64,000 nucleotides of DNA from Klebsiella spallanzanii (GCF_902158555.1 NZ_CABGGS010000012.1:110880-174879), one strand, 5' to 3'. Positions 27,594 through 39,660 are shown, counted from the first letter of the stretch. A program made the numbers and translations. The notes: generated from the letters alone by a model not told the origin.

Positions 27594-28013
27594 ATGGCAA
27601 TGACTTACCACCTGGACGTCGTCAGCGCAGAGAAACAAATGTTCTCTGGTCTGGTCGAGAAAATCCAGGTAACGGGTAGTGAAGGTGAACTGGGTATTTA
27701 CCCGGGGCACGCGCCGCTGCTCACCGCCATTAAGCCTGGTATGATTCGCATCGTTAAGCAGCACGGTCACGAAGATTTTATCTACCTGTCAGGCGGCATT
27801 CTCGAAGTGCAGCCGGGCAGTACGACCGTTCTGGCTGATACGGCAATTCGTGGCCAGGATCTCGACGAAGCGCGAGCTCTGGAAGCGAAACGTAAGGCTG
27901 AAGAGCACATTAAGAGCTCTCATGGTGACGTGGATTACGCTCAGGCGTCTGCGGAACTGGCCAAAGCGATCGCTAAACTGCGCGTTATCGAGTTGACCAA
28001 AAAAGCGATGTAA
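27594..28013 (+). CDS. atpC: F1Fo ATP synthase subunit epsilon
   Basis: Inhibitory/coupling subunit, 139 residues, last gene of the atp operon. The N-terminal beta-sandwich ([20 protein letters not shown]) contacts the c-ring and gamma; the C-terminal helical hairpin (from about residue 90) can inhibit ATP hydrolysis. The GGAGGG ribosome site is strong. In E. coli glmU follows directly; here an inserted segment intervenes. Confidence 0.98.
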   Translation: MAMTYHLDVVSAEKQMFSGLVEKIQVTGSEGELGIYPGHAPLLTAIKPGMIRIVKQHGHEDFIYLSGGILEVQPGSTTVLADTAIRGQDLDEARALEAKRKAEEHIKSSHGDVDYAQASAELAKAIAKLRVIELTKKAM

Positions 28014-28031
28014 CACCGGCTTGAAAGTTAA

Positions 28032-28064
28032 AAAGCCAGTCTGGTTTCCAGGCTGGCTTTTTTT
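28032..28064 (+). terminator. Terminator of the atp operon
   Basis: AAAGCCAGTCTGG (28032-28044) and CCAGGCTGGCTTT (28048-28060) form a near-perfect 13-bp stem with a 3-nt loop, followed by TTTT. It lies 18 nt after the atpC stop. Confidence 0.93.
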
Positions 28065-28113
28065 ATGGCTTCGTTTCAGAAATATCAAAACTAAAAAGGT
28101 AGTTTAAAAATTT

Positions 28114-28186
28114 TGTGATGAATATCTCATTTTTGTTGATCGATTAAAAAATGAAGCGTAGACTTGTTTTTGTGATGTGAGTCACA
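28114..28186 (+). promoter_or_regulatory. Two CRP-like sites upstream of a microORF
   Basis: TGTGATGTGAGTCACA at 28171-28186 is a perfect TGTGA-N6-TCACA consensus with flanking T and A runs that extend the symmetry. TGTGATGAATATCTCA at 28114-28129 matches 9 of 10 consensus bases. The centres are 57 bp apart. A transcript starting near 28220 would put them at about -41 and -98, a known activating arrangement, but no convincing -10 hexamer is visible (the best is CGCTAT near 28211), so the promoter itself is inferred. Confidence 0.7.
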
Positions 28187-28229
28187 AAAATAATTCATCA
28201 AAAACGTAATCGCTATCCAGGAAATCATC

Positions 28230-28301
28230 ATGAAACTGCTTAATAAAATCGTCGCTTTCTTCAGTGCTATGAACGTTACCTTCGGTACTTTCAACAACTA
28301 A
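28230..28301 (+). CDS. Candidate 23-residue microprotein, unrecognised
   Basis: A short open frame with ATG preceded by CCAGGAAATCATC (AGGA at a good distance) and ending in TAA. It encodes MKLLNKIVAFFSAMNVTF followed by GTFNN: a basic N-terminus, a hydrophobic/aromatic middle and a polar tail, long enough for one short amphipathic helix but not a full membrane span. It lies downstream of two CRP-like sites and upstream of a terminator at 28384-28407, so the transcript would be about 170-190 nt, the size of a small regulatory or dual-function RNA. I do not recognise the family. The 28302-28383 part contains CTGCTT/AAGCAG complementarity (near 28320 and 28368), which may structure the RNA. Confidence 0.45.
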   Translation: MKLLNKIVAFFSAMNVTFGTFNN

Positions 28302-28383
28302 GAATCAAACTCTCCAGACTGCTTTTGCGCTGTACCGCTAACTAAAACGACAACACATGCGGTGTGAAGCAGACAGAAAGTGA

Positions 28384-28414
28384 AAAGGTCGCCCTGTGGC
28401 GACCTTTGTGTTTT
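28384..28414. terminator. Bidirectional terminator between the microORF and pelX
   Basis: AAAGGTCGCC (28384-28393) pairs perfectly with GGCGACCTTT (28398-28407) around CTGT. On the plus strand GTGTTTTCT follows; on the minus strand the stem ends in TTTT and lies 7 nt beyond the pelX stop. It can serve both converging transcripts. Confidence 0.85.
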
Positions 28415-30586
28415 CTAGTTGCGGCTGAGGAAATTACCGGTCTCAAAGCTCCCATCGGCATTACGCATCAGAGGGTCCGGTAGGGCAAGACTCTGGTAGT
28501 CGGCGCTGTTAATGTTTTTCCCCTGAGCGTTGATGCTTCTGCCGCCGTGGATAAAGTAGTTGCTATCATCAATATTCCCGACAACGGCATCGTCATATTT
28601 CCCCGGCTGGCTGCGTAGCGAAAGGTTATCGCTGAAAGAACCCTGCGTTTCCGGCGCACCGTACGGGCTTGGACGGAAGATATAGTTAAAGCGCTGGTTA
28701 TCTACCGCTACGTTGTTTACCACCAGCAGCTTACCGGGATTGAAGTTATCGGTGAAACCGTCCAGGTGGTTACCGATGGCGATACTGTTACGCACCTCAT
28801 GGGCTACCGGCTGCCCTTCTCCACCAAGCTTGAAACCGTTGCTGGTATTATTGCGGGCAATTGAATTCTCGATCACCACAACGCCGTTAGCGCCATCTTC
28901 AATCTTATTGAACAGGTCGAATCCGTCATCGATATTATCGTGCGAATAGCAGCCTTCCAGACGGTTACCCTCCCCTACGCGCATTTTCACCGCGAAACCA
29001 TCGGCGTTAATTTTGCCCGGATCTTCATTACTATAGGATTCTGAATTCACGACCCGGTTATAGCTGGCCCACAGCGAGCGCCCAACATCCGCCGGGGAGG
29101 AAATTTGAATGCCGGTATCATCGTTATGATAAGCGGTAACGTTCTCAATCAGATTATGGCTACCCTGTATGCGCAGGCTCTTATCCGTAATCTCTACTCC
29201 ATCGATATGCCAGTAGCTGGCATCCAGCAGTAGCCCGTGTATTACCGCTTTACCGGCGGCTTTCAGGGTCTTGGTTTTGTCTTTCAGACCGCTGGCGCTC
29301 AGAGGGATGACGATTTGCGGGTAGTCTCCGGCGGCTAATATAATTTCCCCGCCAGCAGGTACGAGCTCGACGGCGGAGGCTAAATCCAACGGCGACTCTG
29401 CCGTGCCTTTGGTCTGCGTTTGCCCCTCAGGTGCAGCATAGAGCGTATTGCCTGTGATATTGGCACTCTGTTCCACTGTCAGCATCTGGGTCAGCGTTTT
29501 TGCGCTGGTGGTCGGCGTAAAGGTAACTTCGAACGTGCTTTTATCTTTCAGAACGGCAGGCTGGGTAAACATCTCACCGGCTTTCACGGTTTTATCCTGC
29601 CCGATCACCTCTTCATTCTGGCGAATGGTGATGCGCCCGTCACTATTGGTACGCGCCTGTAGGATGTACGTTTCGTCCTGGCTTTTTGTTCCCGAGGCAA
29701 TTTGCATGACCGGCGGCCAGCTTTTAGCGATGTACGGCGCAGAAGGGACAGTATTTGCCGCTGACGTGGTGAGCGAGGCGTTGCTGACGGTGATTTTAGC
29801 GTTACGAGAAGCAAAAAAACCAACGTAGTAATGTTCCTTATCCTGCTGAGCGATCAGGTCAGCGTGAGGAACCTGCTGACTAACCCAATCATTGCTGCCT
29901 GTTGCTGCCCATGAGGTAATAAATCCGTCATTGGTGCGCTCCAGCTTGAGCTGAAAAGTTGGGGTTTGCTGTAAATCGATTTTCTCTTTGTAGCTCTGGC
30001 GCTGTATCGATGCGCCCGCGTTACCCCATGGCTGGGTAATCCCTTCCCGGCTGATAGCCTGCAGCTTGATATGCGAGTGATCTTTTTTATCCTGCGTCAT
30101 AATGGCGTTCATCAGCATATTGGATGCCGCAGGAAACTCTTCGTAGCCGACCTTGAGCGGCTGTTGACGCGCATTGCCTATTACATCGCGGACCAGCAGC
30201 CCTGCGCCTTCCTGCGCTGCCGGACGAGCACCATTTTCCGGGCCAAACTGATTGACGGTCACCGTTGCCTGCAGGATAAAATTCTGGTTAGTCGGTAGTT
30301 CGGTATAAAAGAAGGTCAACCCGTCATGGGAGTTGGCAATTTTACCGCCGCGGCTTTCGATAGTAATGGGCTGACTAAGATCGGCGGCGTCTTGCGGCGT
30401 CAGCTTTTTGCCCGCGATGGTGACATCATTGACGCCAATCTTTTCCGGCAGAACGTTAGAGGAAAAGTTGCTGTCTGTGGATTGCCCAAAGGAGATTGCC
30501 CGCCACTGATGGCCTTCGTTGGCCTGTAGCGGTAGCGCGATCATCGAACTGCAAAGGGTTAATGTCAAAGGTATTTTGTTATTCAT
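28415..30586 (-). CDS. pelX: Pectate disaccharide-lyase PelX-like (polysaccharide lyase family 9)
   Basis: Secreted/periplasmic exopolygalacturonate lyase of 723 residues that would release unsaturated digalacturonate from polygalacturonate chains or oligomers. A Sec signal peptide covers about residues 1-22 (MNNKIPLTLTLCSSMIALPLQA). Residues about 30-290 are beta-rich and resemble the N-terminal region of Dickeya PelX. From about residue 390 the right-handed parallel beta-helix of PL9 begins, with DGFAVKMRVGEGNRL, HDNIDDGFDLF and NTSNGFKLGG as the most recognisable stretches. It is inserted between atpC and glmU, genes that are adjacent in E. coli. A KdgR-type box precedes it and a bidirectional terminator follows. 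No pectin transporter or downstream kdu/kdg gene is beside it, so its products must be handled elsewhere. Assignment to PL9 is firm; exo-mode is inferred from PelX similarity. Confidence 0.85.
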   Translation of the reverse strand: MNNKIPLTLTLCSSMIALPLQANEGHQWRAISFGQSTDSNFSSNVLPEKIGVNDVTIAGKKLTPQDAADLSQPITIESRGGKIANSHDGLTFFYTELPTNQNFILQATVTVNQFGPENGARPAAQEGAGLLVRDVIGNARQQPLKVGYEEFPAASNMLMNAIMTQDKKDHSHIKLQAISREGITQPWGNAGASIQRQSYKEKIDLQQTPTFQLKLERTNDGFITSWAATGSNDWVSQQVPHADLIAQQDKEHYYVGFFASRNAKITVSNASLTTSAANTVPSAPYIAKSWPPVMQIASGTKSQDETYILQARTNSDGRITIRQNEEVIGQDKTVKAGEMFTQPAVLKDKSTFEVTFTPTTSAKTLTQMLTVEQSANITGNTLYAAPEGQTQTKGTAESPLDLASAVELVPAGGEIILAAGDYPQIVIPLSASGLKDKTKTLKAAGKAVIHGLLLDASYWHIDGVEITDKSLRIQGSHNLIENVTAYHNDDTGIQISSPADVGRSLWASYNRVVNSESYSNEDPGKINADGFAVKMRVGEGNRLEGCYSHDNIDDGFDLFNKIEDGANGVVVIENSIARNNTSNGFKLGGEGQPVAHEVRNSIAIGNHLDGFTDNFNPGKLLVVNNVAVDNQRFNYIFRPSPYGAPETQGSFSDNLSLRSQPGKYDDAVVGNIDDSNYFIHGGRSINAQGKNINSADYQSLALPDPLMRNADGSFETGNFLSRN

Positions 30587-30626
30587 TCTTTTCTCCTGGG
30601 TAATTATTAAGCGGCATTATCAGGAA

Positions 30627-30645
30627 AATGAAATGATGTTTCTAT
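30627..30645 (-). promoter_or_regulatory. KdgR-type operator upstream of pelX
   Basis: AATGAAATGATGTTTCTAT fits 17 of 19 positions of the KdgR box as I recall it (AATRAAAYRNYRTTTYATT). It lies 41 bp upstream of the pelX ATG. KdgR represses pectin-degradation genes until 2-keto-3-deoxygluconate accumulates. The rest of the 30587-30931 spacer is A/T-rich and should hold the glmU promoter; I could not place it with certainty. Confidence 0.65.
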
Positions 30646-30931
30646 TTATTGCGTCACAATTAATGAATATTAAAACCGCGTTTTATTTTGTTGTTTTTCT
30701 TTATTCAGGTGTCAAAAAAACAGTAAAAGCAGAGAGATAGCCGGTATAACTGCTAGCTAAAATGATTTTTTTGCACTAAACGGGTTTGCGCTGGCTAAAA
30801 ATAGCGCCCTAAAATGGTGTATAGCGTAAAGCCTGTGCGTTTTATCTTCGTCTCGTTTCATGATGAAAAATATGTAGATATTTCAACGTGAAAGGATTTT
30901 ACTTTTCGTTCCAACAGCAGTCAGGATGCGT

Positions 30932-32302
30932 ATGTCAAACAGTCCGATGAGCGTGGTTATTCTTGCCGCAGGCAAAGGTACCCGCATGTATTCCGATCTT
31001 CCCAAAGTGCTGCATTCGCTGGCTGGAAAGCCAATGGTGCAGCATGTCATTGATGTAGCTAAAGATTTAGGTGCATCTGCCGTGCATCTGGTTTACGGGC
31101 ACGGCGGCGATCTGCTCCGCCAGACGCTGCATGAAGATAATCTTAACTGGGTCTTACAGGCCGAACAGCTTGGTACCGGTCATGCCATGCAGCAGGCGGC
31201 GCCGTTCTTCAGCGACGATGAAGATATCCTGATGCTGTACGGCGACGTACCGTTGATTTCCGTTGAAACATTAAAACGGCTGCGAGAAGCGAAACCGCAG
31301 GGCGGTATCGGTCTGTTGACGGTTAAGCTCGACGATCCGACCGGCTATGGTCGCATTACGCGTGATAACGGCGCGGTGACGGGGATTGTTGAGCACAAAG
31401 ATGCCAGCGAAGAGCAGCGCCAGATTAAGGAAATTAATACCGGGATCCTGGTCGCTAACGGTGCGGATCTGAAACGCTGGCTGGCTAAGCTGACCAATAA
31501 CAACGTCCAGGGTGAATACTACATCACCGATATTATCGCCATGGCCTACGAAGAAGGTCGTGAAATTGCGGCTGTTCATCCTCAGCGGTTAAGTGAAGTG
31601 GAAGGCGTGAATAACCGCCTGCAGTTATCTCGTCTCGAGCGCGTCTGGCAGGCCGAACAGGCAGAAAAGCTGCTGCTGGCGGGCGTCATGCTGCGCGATC
31701 CGGCGCGTTTTGACTTACGCGGTGTGCTGAAACACGGGCGCGATGTCGAAATTGATACTAACGTTATCCTCGAGGGTAACGTGGTGCTGGGCAATCGGGT
31801 GACGATTGGTACCGGCTGCGTTATCAAGAACAGCGTCATTGGTGATGACTGCGAGATCAGTCCCTATACGGTGGTGGAGGATGCTCATCTGGAAGCCGCT
31901 TGCACCATCGGGCCGTTCGCGCGTTTACGTCCGGGCGCTGAGCTTCTGGAAGGTGCGCATGTCGGCAACTTTGTCGAAATTAAAAAGGCGCGTCTGGGTA
32001 AAGGCTCTAAGGCCGGCCATTTGTCCTACCTTGGCGATGCTGAGATTGGCGACAACGTTAATATCGGTGCGGGCACCATCACCTGTAACTATGATGGCGC
32101 AAATAAGCACAAAACGGTGATTGGCGATGACGTGTTCGTTGGCTCTGATAGCCAACTGGTCGCTCCGGTAACCGTAGGCAAAGGCGTGACCATTGCCGCA
32201 GGAACAACGGTAACGCGTAATGTTGCCGATAACGAACTCGTTTTAAGCCGCGTGCCGCAGGTCCATAAACAGGGCTGGCAGCGTCCGGTGAAGAAAAAGT
32301 AA
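30932..32302 (+). CDS. glmU: Bifunctional GlmU: glucosamine-1-P acetyltransferase / GlcNAc-1-P uridyltransferase
   Basis: Makes UDP-GlcNAc for peptidoglycan and LPS. The start at 30932 ([19 protein letters not shown]) has AGGA five bases upstream and gives 456 residues, the E. coli length; an ATG at 30926 adds two residues but lacks a spaced ribosome site. The N-terminal pyrophosphorylase domain has LAAGKGTRM at residues 11-19 and GDVPLI near 105. The C-terminal half is a left-handed beta-helix of hexapeptide repeats with the acetyltransferase region [12 protein letters not shown] near residue 380. Confidence 0.97.
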   Translation: MSNSPMSVVILAAGKGTRMYSDLPKVLHSLAGKPMVQHVIDVAKDLGASAVHLVYGHGGDLLRQTLHEDNLNWVLQAEQLGTGHAMQQAAPFFSDDEDILMLYGDVPLISVETLKRLREAKPQGGIGLLTVKLDDPTGYGRITRDNGAVTGIVEHKDASEEQRQIKEINTGILVANGADLKRWLAKLTNNNVQGEYYITDIIAMAYEEGREIAAVHPQRLSEVEGVNNRLQLSRLERVWQAEQAEKLLLAGVMLRDPARFDLRGVLKHGRDVEIDTNVILEGNVVLGNRVTIGTGCVIKNSVIGDDCEISPYTVVEDAHLEAACTIGPFARLRPGAELLEGAHVGNFVEIKKARLGKGSKAGHLSYLGDAEIGDNVNIGAGTITCNYDGANKHKTVIGDDVFVGSDSQLVAPVTVGKGVTIAAGTTVTRNVADNELVLSRVPQVHKQGWQRPVKKK

Positions 32303-32606
32303 CGCTATTTCTCTTTCGCCCTTATTGGGGAGAAGGAGCGGGGTGAGGGGATAATATAATCCTCCCCCCACGGCAGTAACCATAAAAATAACCCCACTCT
32401 CTACAAGGCTCGGGGCGCCCGACCAGGGCATTAGCCAAAAGATTTCACACTGTAGCAAGGCGGCAAACTTGAGAGTCTACGGGAGCTTACTGAAGTAAGT
32501 GACCGTAGTGAGCAAGTGCAGCCAACGCAGAAACAGTGTGAAAGACGAAGGCTAAACAGGTTGACCGACAACGACAGGCTTAATGCCAAAATCGGAATTA
32601 AAAACT
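32303..32606 (+). promoter_or_regulatory. glmU-glmS intercistronic region
   Basis: This 304-bp spacer has three parts. First, a G/C-rich stretch (32325-32375) with GGGGAGAAGGAGCGGGGTGA resembles a common enterobacterial intergenic repeat. Second, an ERIC element (32431-32555). Third, a 51-nt leader before the glmS ATG has only a weak CGGA as ribosome site. In E. coli the glmS leader is the target of the GlmZ small RNA; the ERIC copy brings a long hairpin into that leader here. Confidence 0.6.
32431..32555 (+). repeat. ERIC element (copy 2, glmU-glmS)
   Basis: About 125 bp with ends TTAGCC (32431-32436) and GGCTAA (32550-32555) and the ERIC core GGGAGCTTACTGAAGTAAGTGACCGTAGTGAGC in the middle, followed by GCAGCCAACGCAG. 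Orientation is opposite to copy 1. It ends 51 bp upstream of the glmS start and would be part of the glmUS mRNA. Confidence 0.92.
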
Positions 32607-34436
32607 ATGTGTGGAATTGTTGGCGCAGTCGCGCAGCGTGATATTGCTGAAATCCTTCTTGAAGGTTTACGTCGTCTGGAATACCGCGGTTATGACTCCG
32701 CTGGTCTGGCGGTCGTTGACAACGAAGGTCATATGAACCGCGTTCGTCGCCTCGGGAAAGTACAGATACTGGCTCAGGCGGTAGAAGAACATCCTTTACA
32801 CGGCGGTACCGGCATTGCCCATACCCGCTGGGCGACGCACGGTGAGCCATCTGAAGGTAACGCGCATCCGCATGTTTCTGACCATATTGTGGTGGTGCAT
32901 AACGGGATCATCGAAAACCATGAGCCGCTGCGCGAGCTGTTGCAGTCCCGGGGCTACGTTTTTGTCTCCGAGACGGACACCGAAGTTATTGCTCACCTGG
33001 TGCACTGGGAACTGGAACAGGGCGGCACCCTACGTGATGCCGTTCTGCGTACCATCCCGCAACTGCGAGGCGCTTACGGTACCGTGATCATGGATACCCG
33101 CGATCCGGGTACGCTGCTGGCCGCTCGTTCAGGAAGCCCGTTGGTGATTGGCCTGGGTATGGGTGAAAACTTCATTGCCTCCGATCAGCTGGCGCTACTG
33201 CCGGTTACCCGCCGTTTTATCTTCCTTGAAGAGGGTGATATCGCGGAAGTGACCCGCCGCTCGGTTTCTATTTTTGATAAATCGGGTGCAGAAGTGCAGC
33301 GTCCGGATATTGAATCCAATCTGCAATACGATGCTGGCGATAAGGGTATCTATCGTCACTATATGCAGAAAGAGATTTACGAGCAGCCGAATGCTATCAA
33401 AAACACCCTTTCCGGGCGTATTAGCCATGGTGAGGTTGATCTGAGTGAGCTGGGCCCGAATGCCAACGAGCTGCTGTCTCAGGTTGAGCATATTCAAATT
33501 ATCGCCTGCGGAACCTCCTATAACTCAGGTATGGTTTCCCGCTACTGGTTTGAGTCACTGGCCGGCGTGCCGTGCGATGTTGAAATTGCCTCAGAGTTCC
33601 GCTATCGCAAATCGGCCGTGCGTCGCAACAGTCTGATGATCACCCTCTCTCAGTCTGGTGAGACGGCGGATACGCTGGCTGGTCTGCGCCTGTCGAAAGC
33701 GCTGGGTTATCTGGGTTCGCTGGCGATTTGTAACGTGCCTGGTTCATCTCTGGTGCGTGAGTCCGATCTGGCGATGATGACCAATGCTGGAACGGAAATC
33801 GGCGTCGCCTCGACCAAAGCGTTCACTACGCAGCTGACAGTTCTGCTGATGCTGGTGGCGAAACTGGCTCGTCTGAAAGGTCAGGATGCCGCTATCGAAC
33901 ATGATATCGTGCATGGTCTGCAGGCGTTGCCGAGCCGCATTGAACAGGTTCTCTCCCAGGATAAACGCATTGAAGCGCTGGCTGAGAATTTCTCGGACAA
34001 ACACCACGCGCTGTTCCTGGGCCGTGGCGATCAGTATCCCATCGCTCTGGAAGGGGCGCTGAAGCTAAAAGAGATCTCCTACATTCATGCTGAAGCCTAT
34101 GCTGCTGGTGAGCTGAAGCATGGCCCGCTGGCGCTGATTGATGCGGATATGCCGGTTATCGTGGTTGCGCCGAACAACGAGCTGCTGGAAAAACTGAAAT
34201 CCAACATTGAAGAGGTTCGCGCCCGCGGTGGCCAGCTATACGTCTTCGCCGATGGTGATGCTGGTTTTAACAGCAGCGACAATATGCACATCATTGAGAT
34301 GCCGCATGTTGAAGAGGTTATTGCGCCTATCTTCTACACCGTACCGCTGCAGCTGCTGGCGTATCACGTCGCACTGATTAAAGGGACTGACGTCGACCAG
34401 CCGCGTAACCTGGCGAAATCGGTTACCGTGGAATAA
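32607..34436 (+). CDS. glmS: Glutamine-fructose-6-phosphate aminotransferase GlmS
   Basis: First step of amino-sugar synthesis: fructose-6-P plus glutamine gives glucosamine-6-P. The start at 32607 is required because the catalytic nucleophile is the N-terminal Cys exposed after Met removal (MCGIVGAV); the upstream in-frame ATG at 32583 would bury it. The product is 609 residues, as in E. coli. The glutaminase domain spans residues 1-240. Two SIS isomerase domains follow, with ACGTSYNSG near 300 and [21 protein letters not shown] near 475. It ends with NLAKSVTVE. Not to be confused with the nagB-like yieK at 44730. Confidence 0.97.
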   Translation: MCGIVGAVAQRDIAEILLEGLRRLEYRGYDSAGLAVVDNEGHMNRVRRLGKVQILAQAVEEHPLHGGTGIAHTRWATHGEPSEGNAHPHVSDHIVVVHNGIIENHEPLRELLQSRGYVFVSETDTEVIAHLVHWELEQGGTLRDAVLRTIPQLRGAYGTVIMDTRDPGTLLAARSGSPLVIGLGMGENFIASDQLALLPVTRRFIFLEEGDIAEVTRRSVSIFDKSGAEVQRPDIESNLQYDAGDKGIYRHYMQKEIYEQPNAIKNTLSGRISHGEVDLSELGPNANELLSQVEHIQIIACGTSYNSGMVSRYWFESLAGVPCDVEIASEFRYRKSAVRRNSLMITLSQSGETADTLAGLRLSKALGYLGSLAICNVPGSSLVRESDLAMMTNAGTEIGVASTKAFTTQLTVLLMLVAKLARLKGQDAAIEHDIVHGLQALPSRIEQVLSQDKRIEALAENFSDKHHALFLGRGDQYPIALEGALKLKEISYIHAEAYAAGELKHGPLALIDADMPVIVVAPNNELLEKLKSNIEEVRARGGQLYVFADGDAGFNSSDNMHIIEMPHVEEVIAPIFYTVPLQLLAYHVALIKGTDVDQPRNLAKSVTVE

Positions 34437-34455
34437 CGATTTCTACATCATCAAC

Positions 34456-34484
34456 AGGGCTGCCGTCTGGCGGCCCTTTTTCTT
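34456..34484 (+). terminator. glmS terminator
   Basis: AGGGCTGCC (34456-34464) pairs with GGCGGCCCT (34469-34477, one G-T pair) and is followed by TTTTTCTTTT. It lies 20 nt after the glmS stop. Confidence 0.92.
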
Positions 34485-34672
34485 TTCTGATGGAACGTTT
34501 TTTAAACTGTTGGCTAATGAATGCATTCCACCAGTTTTATGACAGACTGTCATCTTTAACTCCGATTTTTACTGTCATAAAAATAAAATTTTCCGGCAAG
34601 CTTTTCATCATTATCTTAAATAACATAATGATTTATATCGTATTTATTTATCTGGAATTCACATCTTTTTGT

Positions 34673-34723
34673 GTGTCATAAAACTGTAATAATTCGTACA
34701 TTTTACTGTCACCTGTTTGTCCT
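34673..34723 (+). promoter_or_regulatory. Two Pho boxes of the pstS promoter
   Basis: Box 1 reads GTGTCATAAAACTGTAAT (34673-34690) and box 2 CTGTCACCTGTTTGTCCT (34706-34723). Both follow the 7-4-7 pattern of CTGTCAT-like repeats bound by PhoB. They lie just upstream of a TATTTT-like -10 (34723-34728), as in E. coli pstS. Isolated CTGTCAT half-sites also occur at 34547-34553 and 34572-34578 in this A/T-rich leader; their role is unclear. Confidence 0.88.
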
Positions 34724-34777
34724 ATTTTGCTCACCATAGCTTCGAAACAATGGTTTACGAATCCAGCAGGAGACATT

Positions 34778-35818
34778 ATGAACGTTATGCGTACCACCGT
34801 CGCAACAGTTGTCGCCGCGACCTTATCGATGAGCGCTTTCTCTGCTTTTGCAGCAGCAAGCCTGACTGGCGCAGGTGCAACTTTTCCTGCGCCGGTGTAT
34901 GCCAAATGGGCTGATACCTATCAGAAAGAGACTGGTAACAAAGTAAACTACCAGGGTATCGGCTCCTCTGGTGGCGTAAAACAAATTACCGCTAACACCG
35001 TAGACTTCGGTGCTTCTGATGCTCCTCTGGCTGATGACAAACTGGCTCAGGAAGGCCTGTTCCAGTTCCCGACCGTTATCGGCGGCGTGGTGCTGGCGAT
35101 TAACCTGCCGGGCGTGAAATCCGGTGAGCTGGTGCTCGACGGTAAAACGCTGGGTGATATCTACCTGGGTAAAATCAAAAAATGGGATGACGCCGCGATT
35201 GCTAAGCTCAACCCTGGTATGAAGCTGCCTTCTCAGAATATCGCGGTGGTTCGTCGCGCTGATGGTTCCGGTACTTCCTTCGTTTTCACCAGCTACCTGG
35301 CGAAAGTGAACGAAGAGTGGAAATCTAAAATTGGCGCAGGTTCTACCGTAAACTGGCCGACCGGTCTGGGCGGCAAGGGCAACGACGGCATCGCCGCTTT
35401 CGTTCAGCGTCTGCCTGGCTCTATCGGCTACGTTGAGTATGCCTACGCTAAACAGAATAACCTGGCTTACACCAAGCTGCTGTCCGCTGACGGCAAGCCG
35501 GTTAGCCCGACTGAAGATAACTTTGCTAACGCCGCGAAAGAAATCGACTGGAGCAAATCCTTCGCACAGGATCTGACTAACCAGAAAGGCGACAACGCAT
35601 GGCCAATCACCTCAACCACCTTCATCCTGGTTCACAAGGCTTCTAGCAAGCCAGAGCAGACCGCTGAAGTGCTGAAGTTCTTCGACTGGGCGTATAAAAA
35701 CGGCGGTAAAGAAGCTAATGCACTGGACTACGCGACTCTGCCGGAAAGCGTTGTTGAGCAGATTCGCGCAGCATGGAAGACCAACGTGAAAGACAGCAGC
35801 GGTAAAGCGCTGTACTAA
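34778..35818 (+). CDS. pstS: Periplasmic phosphate-binding protein PstS
   Basis: High-affinity phosphate receptor of the Pst importer, 346 residues from the ATG at 34778, which has CAGGAGA upstream. The ORF could extend to 34727, but E. coli-like [12 protein letters not shown] and the ribosome site decide the start. Signal peptide about residues 1-25 (cleaved after SAFAA). Mature protein starts [18 protein letters not shown]; phosphate-binding loops include [11 protein letters not shown] and [12 protein letters not shown]. Two hairpins after the stop probably stabilise the pstS message relative to pstC. Confidence 0.98.
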   Translation: MNVMRTTVATVVAATLSMSAFSAFAAASLTGAGATFPAPVYAKWADTYQKETGNKVNYQGIGSSGGVKQITANTVDFGASDAPLADDKLAQEGLFQFPTVIGGVVLAINLPGVKSGELVLDGKTLGDIYLGKIKKWDDAAIAKLNPGMKLPSQNIAVVRRADGSGTSFVFTSYLAKVNEEWKSKIGAGSTVNWPTGLGGKGNDGIAAFVQRLPGSIGYVEYAYAKQNNLAYTKLLSADGKPVSPTEDNFANAAKEIDWSKSFAQDLTNQKGDNAWPITSTTFILVHKASSKPEQTAEVLKFFDWAYKNGGKEANALDYATLPESVVEQIRAAWKTNVKDSSGKALY

Positions 35819-35839
35819 CACGATATTTTTGACGAAGAT

Positions 35840-35907
35840 GGCGGGTGCGTTCACGTTACCCGCCCTACGGTTGAAACTGTAGGCCCGGGAGCGATTCGCC
35901 ACCGGGC
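35840..35907. repeat. Hairpin and REP-like element between pstS and pstC
   Basis: GGCGGGT/ACCCGCC (35840-35864) and GCCCGG...CCGGGC (35883-35907, GAGCGATTCGCCA loop) form two stem-loops in the 127-bp spacer. The second fits a REP unit. Without U-tracts they are likely to protect the 3' end of the abundant pstS mRNA. Confidence 0.75.
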
Positions 35908-35942
35908 ATTTATTCGAATAAGCATTAATACGTAAAGAGTAA

Positions 35943-38616
<2,674 letters not shown>

Positions 38617-38665
38617 TTGCCCTTCTGCTTTCAGGCTCTAACCTATTGGGCAATCAGGAGACACC

Positions 38666-39391
38666 ATGGACAACCTAAATCTTAACAAACATATTTCCGG
38701 CCAGTTCAACGCTGAACTGGAGTATATCCGCACTCAGGTCATGACCATGGGTGGGTTGGTGGAGCAGCAGCTTTCTGATGCAATCACCGCGATGCATAAC
38801 CAGGACAGCGAGCTGGCGAAGCGCGTCATTGATGGCGACAAGCAGGTTAATATGATGGAAGTGGCGATCGATGAAGCTTGCGTGCGCATCATTGCCAAAC
38901 GTCAGCCGACCGCCAGCGACCTGCGCCTGGTGATGGCAATTATCAAAACCATCGCCGAGCTGGAACGTATCGGCGATGTGGCGGATAAAATTTGCCGCAC
39001 TGCGCTGGAAAAATTCTCCCAACAGCATCAGCCGCTGCTGGTAAGCCTGGAATCGTTGGGTCGTCATACCGTACAGATGCTGCATGATGTACTGGATGCC
39101 TTCGCGCGTATGGACCTTGATGAAGCAGTACGTATTTACCGCGAAGATAAGAAAGTCGACCAGGAATATGAAGGCATCGTGCGTCAGTTGATGACCTATA
39201 TGATGGAAGACTCCCGTACAATTCCAAGCGTGCTGACTGCCCTGTTCTGCGCTCGTTCGATTGAGCGTATTGGCGACCGCTGTCAGAATATCTGCGAGTA
39301 TATTTTCTACTTCGTTAAAGGTCAGGATTTCCGTCACGTTGGTGGCGACGAACTGGATAAACTACTGGCAGGTAAAGATCCTAAAGAGTGA
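38666..39391 (+). CDS. phoU: Phosphate signalling regulator PhoU
   Basis: Cytoplasmic negative regulator of the Pho regulon, 241 residues. Two symmetric three-helix PhoU domains each carry the metal-binding E/DxxxD motif, seen in [12 protein letters not shown] near residue 95 and [15 protein letters not shown] near residue 198. Last gene of the pst operon. The stop is followed by a 410-bp leader to bglF. Confidence 0.97.
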   Translation: MDNLNLNKHISGQFNAELEYIRTQVMTMGGLVEQQLSDAITAMHNQDSELAKRVIDGDKQVNMMEVAIDEACVRIIAKRQPTASDLRLVMAIIKTIAELERIGDVADKICRTALEKFSQQHQPLLVSLESLGRHTVQMLHDVLDAFARMDLDEAVRIYREDKKVDQEYEGIVRQLMTYMMEDSRTIPSVLTALFCARSIERIGDRCQNICEYIFYFVKGQDFRHVGGDELDKLLAGKDPKE

Positions 39392-39592
39392 TAAATCACA
39401 TAAACTAATTCTGATAGATGGATTTATCAGGATTGATTATGATTTGTGGCCCGCTTGTTTTCATTAAGTAAACCAGGTGAGATTTTCGTCACAAATAATA
39501 ATTTCATTAATTGTGATTTCATTTTTGAAGCGTAACAATACGTTGCATTAGTCGAGTGACTTGTCGTTACAAGGCTCGAATTAAAAAACTCT
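39392..39592 (+). promoter_or_regulatory. phoU-bgl spacer, presumed bgl promoter region
   Basis: This A/T-rich 200-bp stretch must contain the bgl promoter and, by analogy with E. coli, H-NS-silenced DNA. A TTGTGATTT element near 39510 is a half CRP site only. I cannot place -35/-10 hexamers with confidence. There is no coding sequence. Confidence 0.4.
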
Positions 39593-39660
39593 GGATTGTT
39601 ACTGCGAAAGCAGGCAAAACCTGATATCACCATTTACTCGGTGATATCAGGTTTTTTTTT
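39593..39660 (+). terminator. First bgl antitermination (RAT) site and terminator
   Basis: A 29-nt RAT-like element (GGATTGTTACTGC ... GCAGGCAAAACC, 39593-39621) overlaps the 5' arm of a perfect 13-bp terminator stem (ACCTGATATCACC 39619-39631 with its complement 39640-39652) followed by a long T-tract. This is the arrangement bound by BglG/LicT-family antiterminators: protein-stabilised RAT prevents the terminator from forming. Confidence 0.93.

Noticed and set aside
32583..32606. Upstream ATG as glmS start
   Set aside because: It would add eight residues before the catalytic N-terminal cysteine, which must follow the initiator Met directly.
34547..34585. Additional full Pho box far upstream of pstS
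   Set aside because: Only isolated CTGTCAT half-sites are present, without the second repeat at 11-bp spacing.
39392..39592. Remnant of bglG between phoU and the first RAT site
   Set aside because: No BglG-like residues are visible in any frame, and the order phoU-leader-RAT1 is the ancestral one; bglG would lie after, not before, the first terminator.
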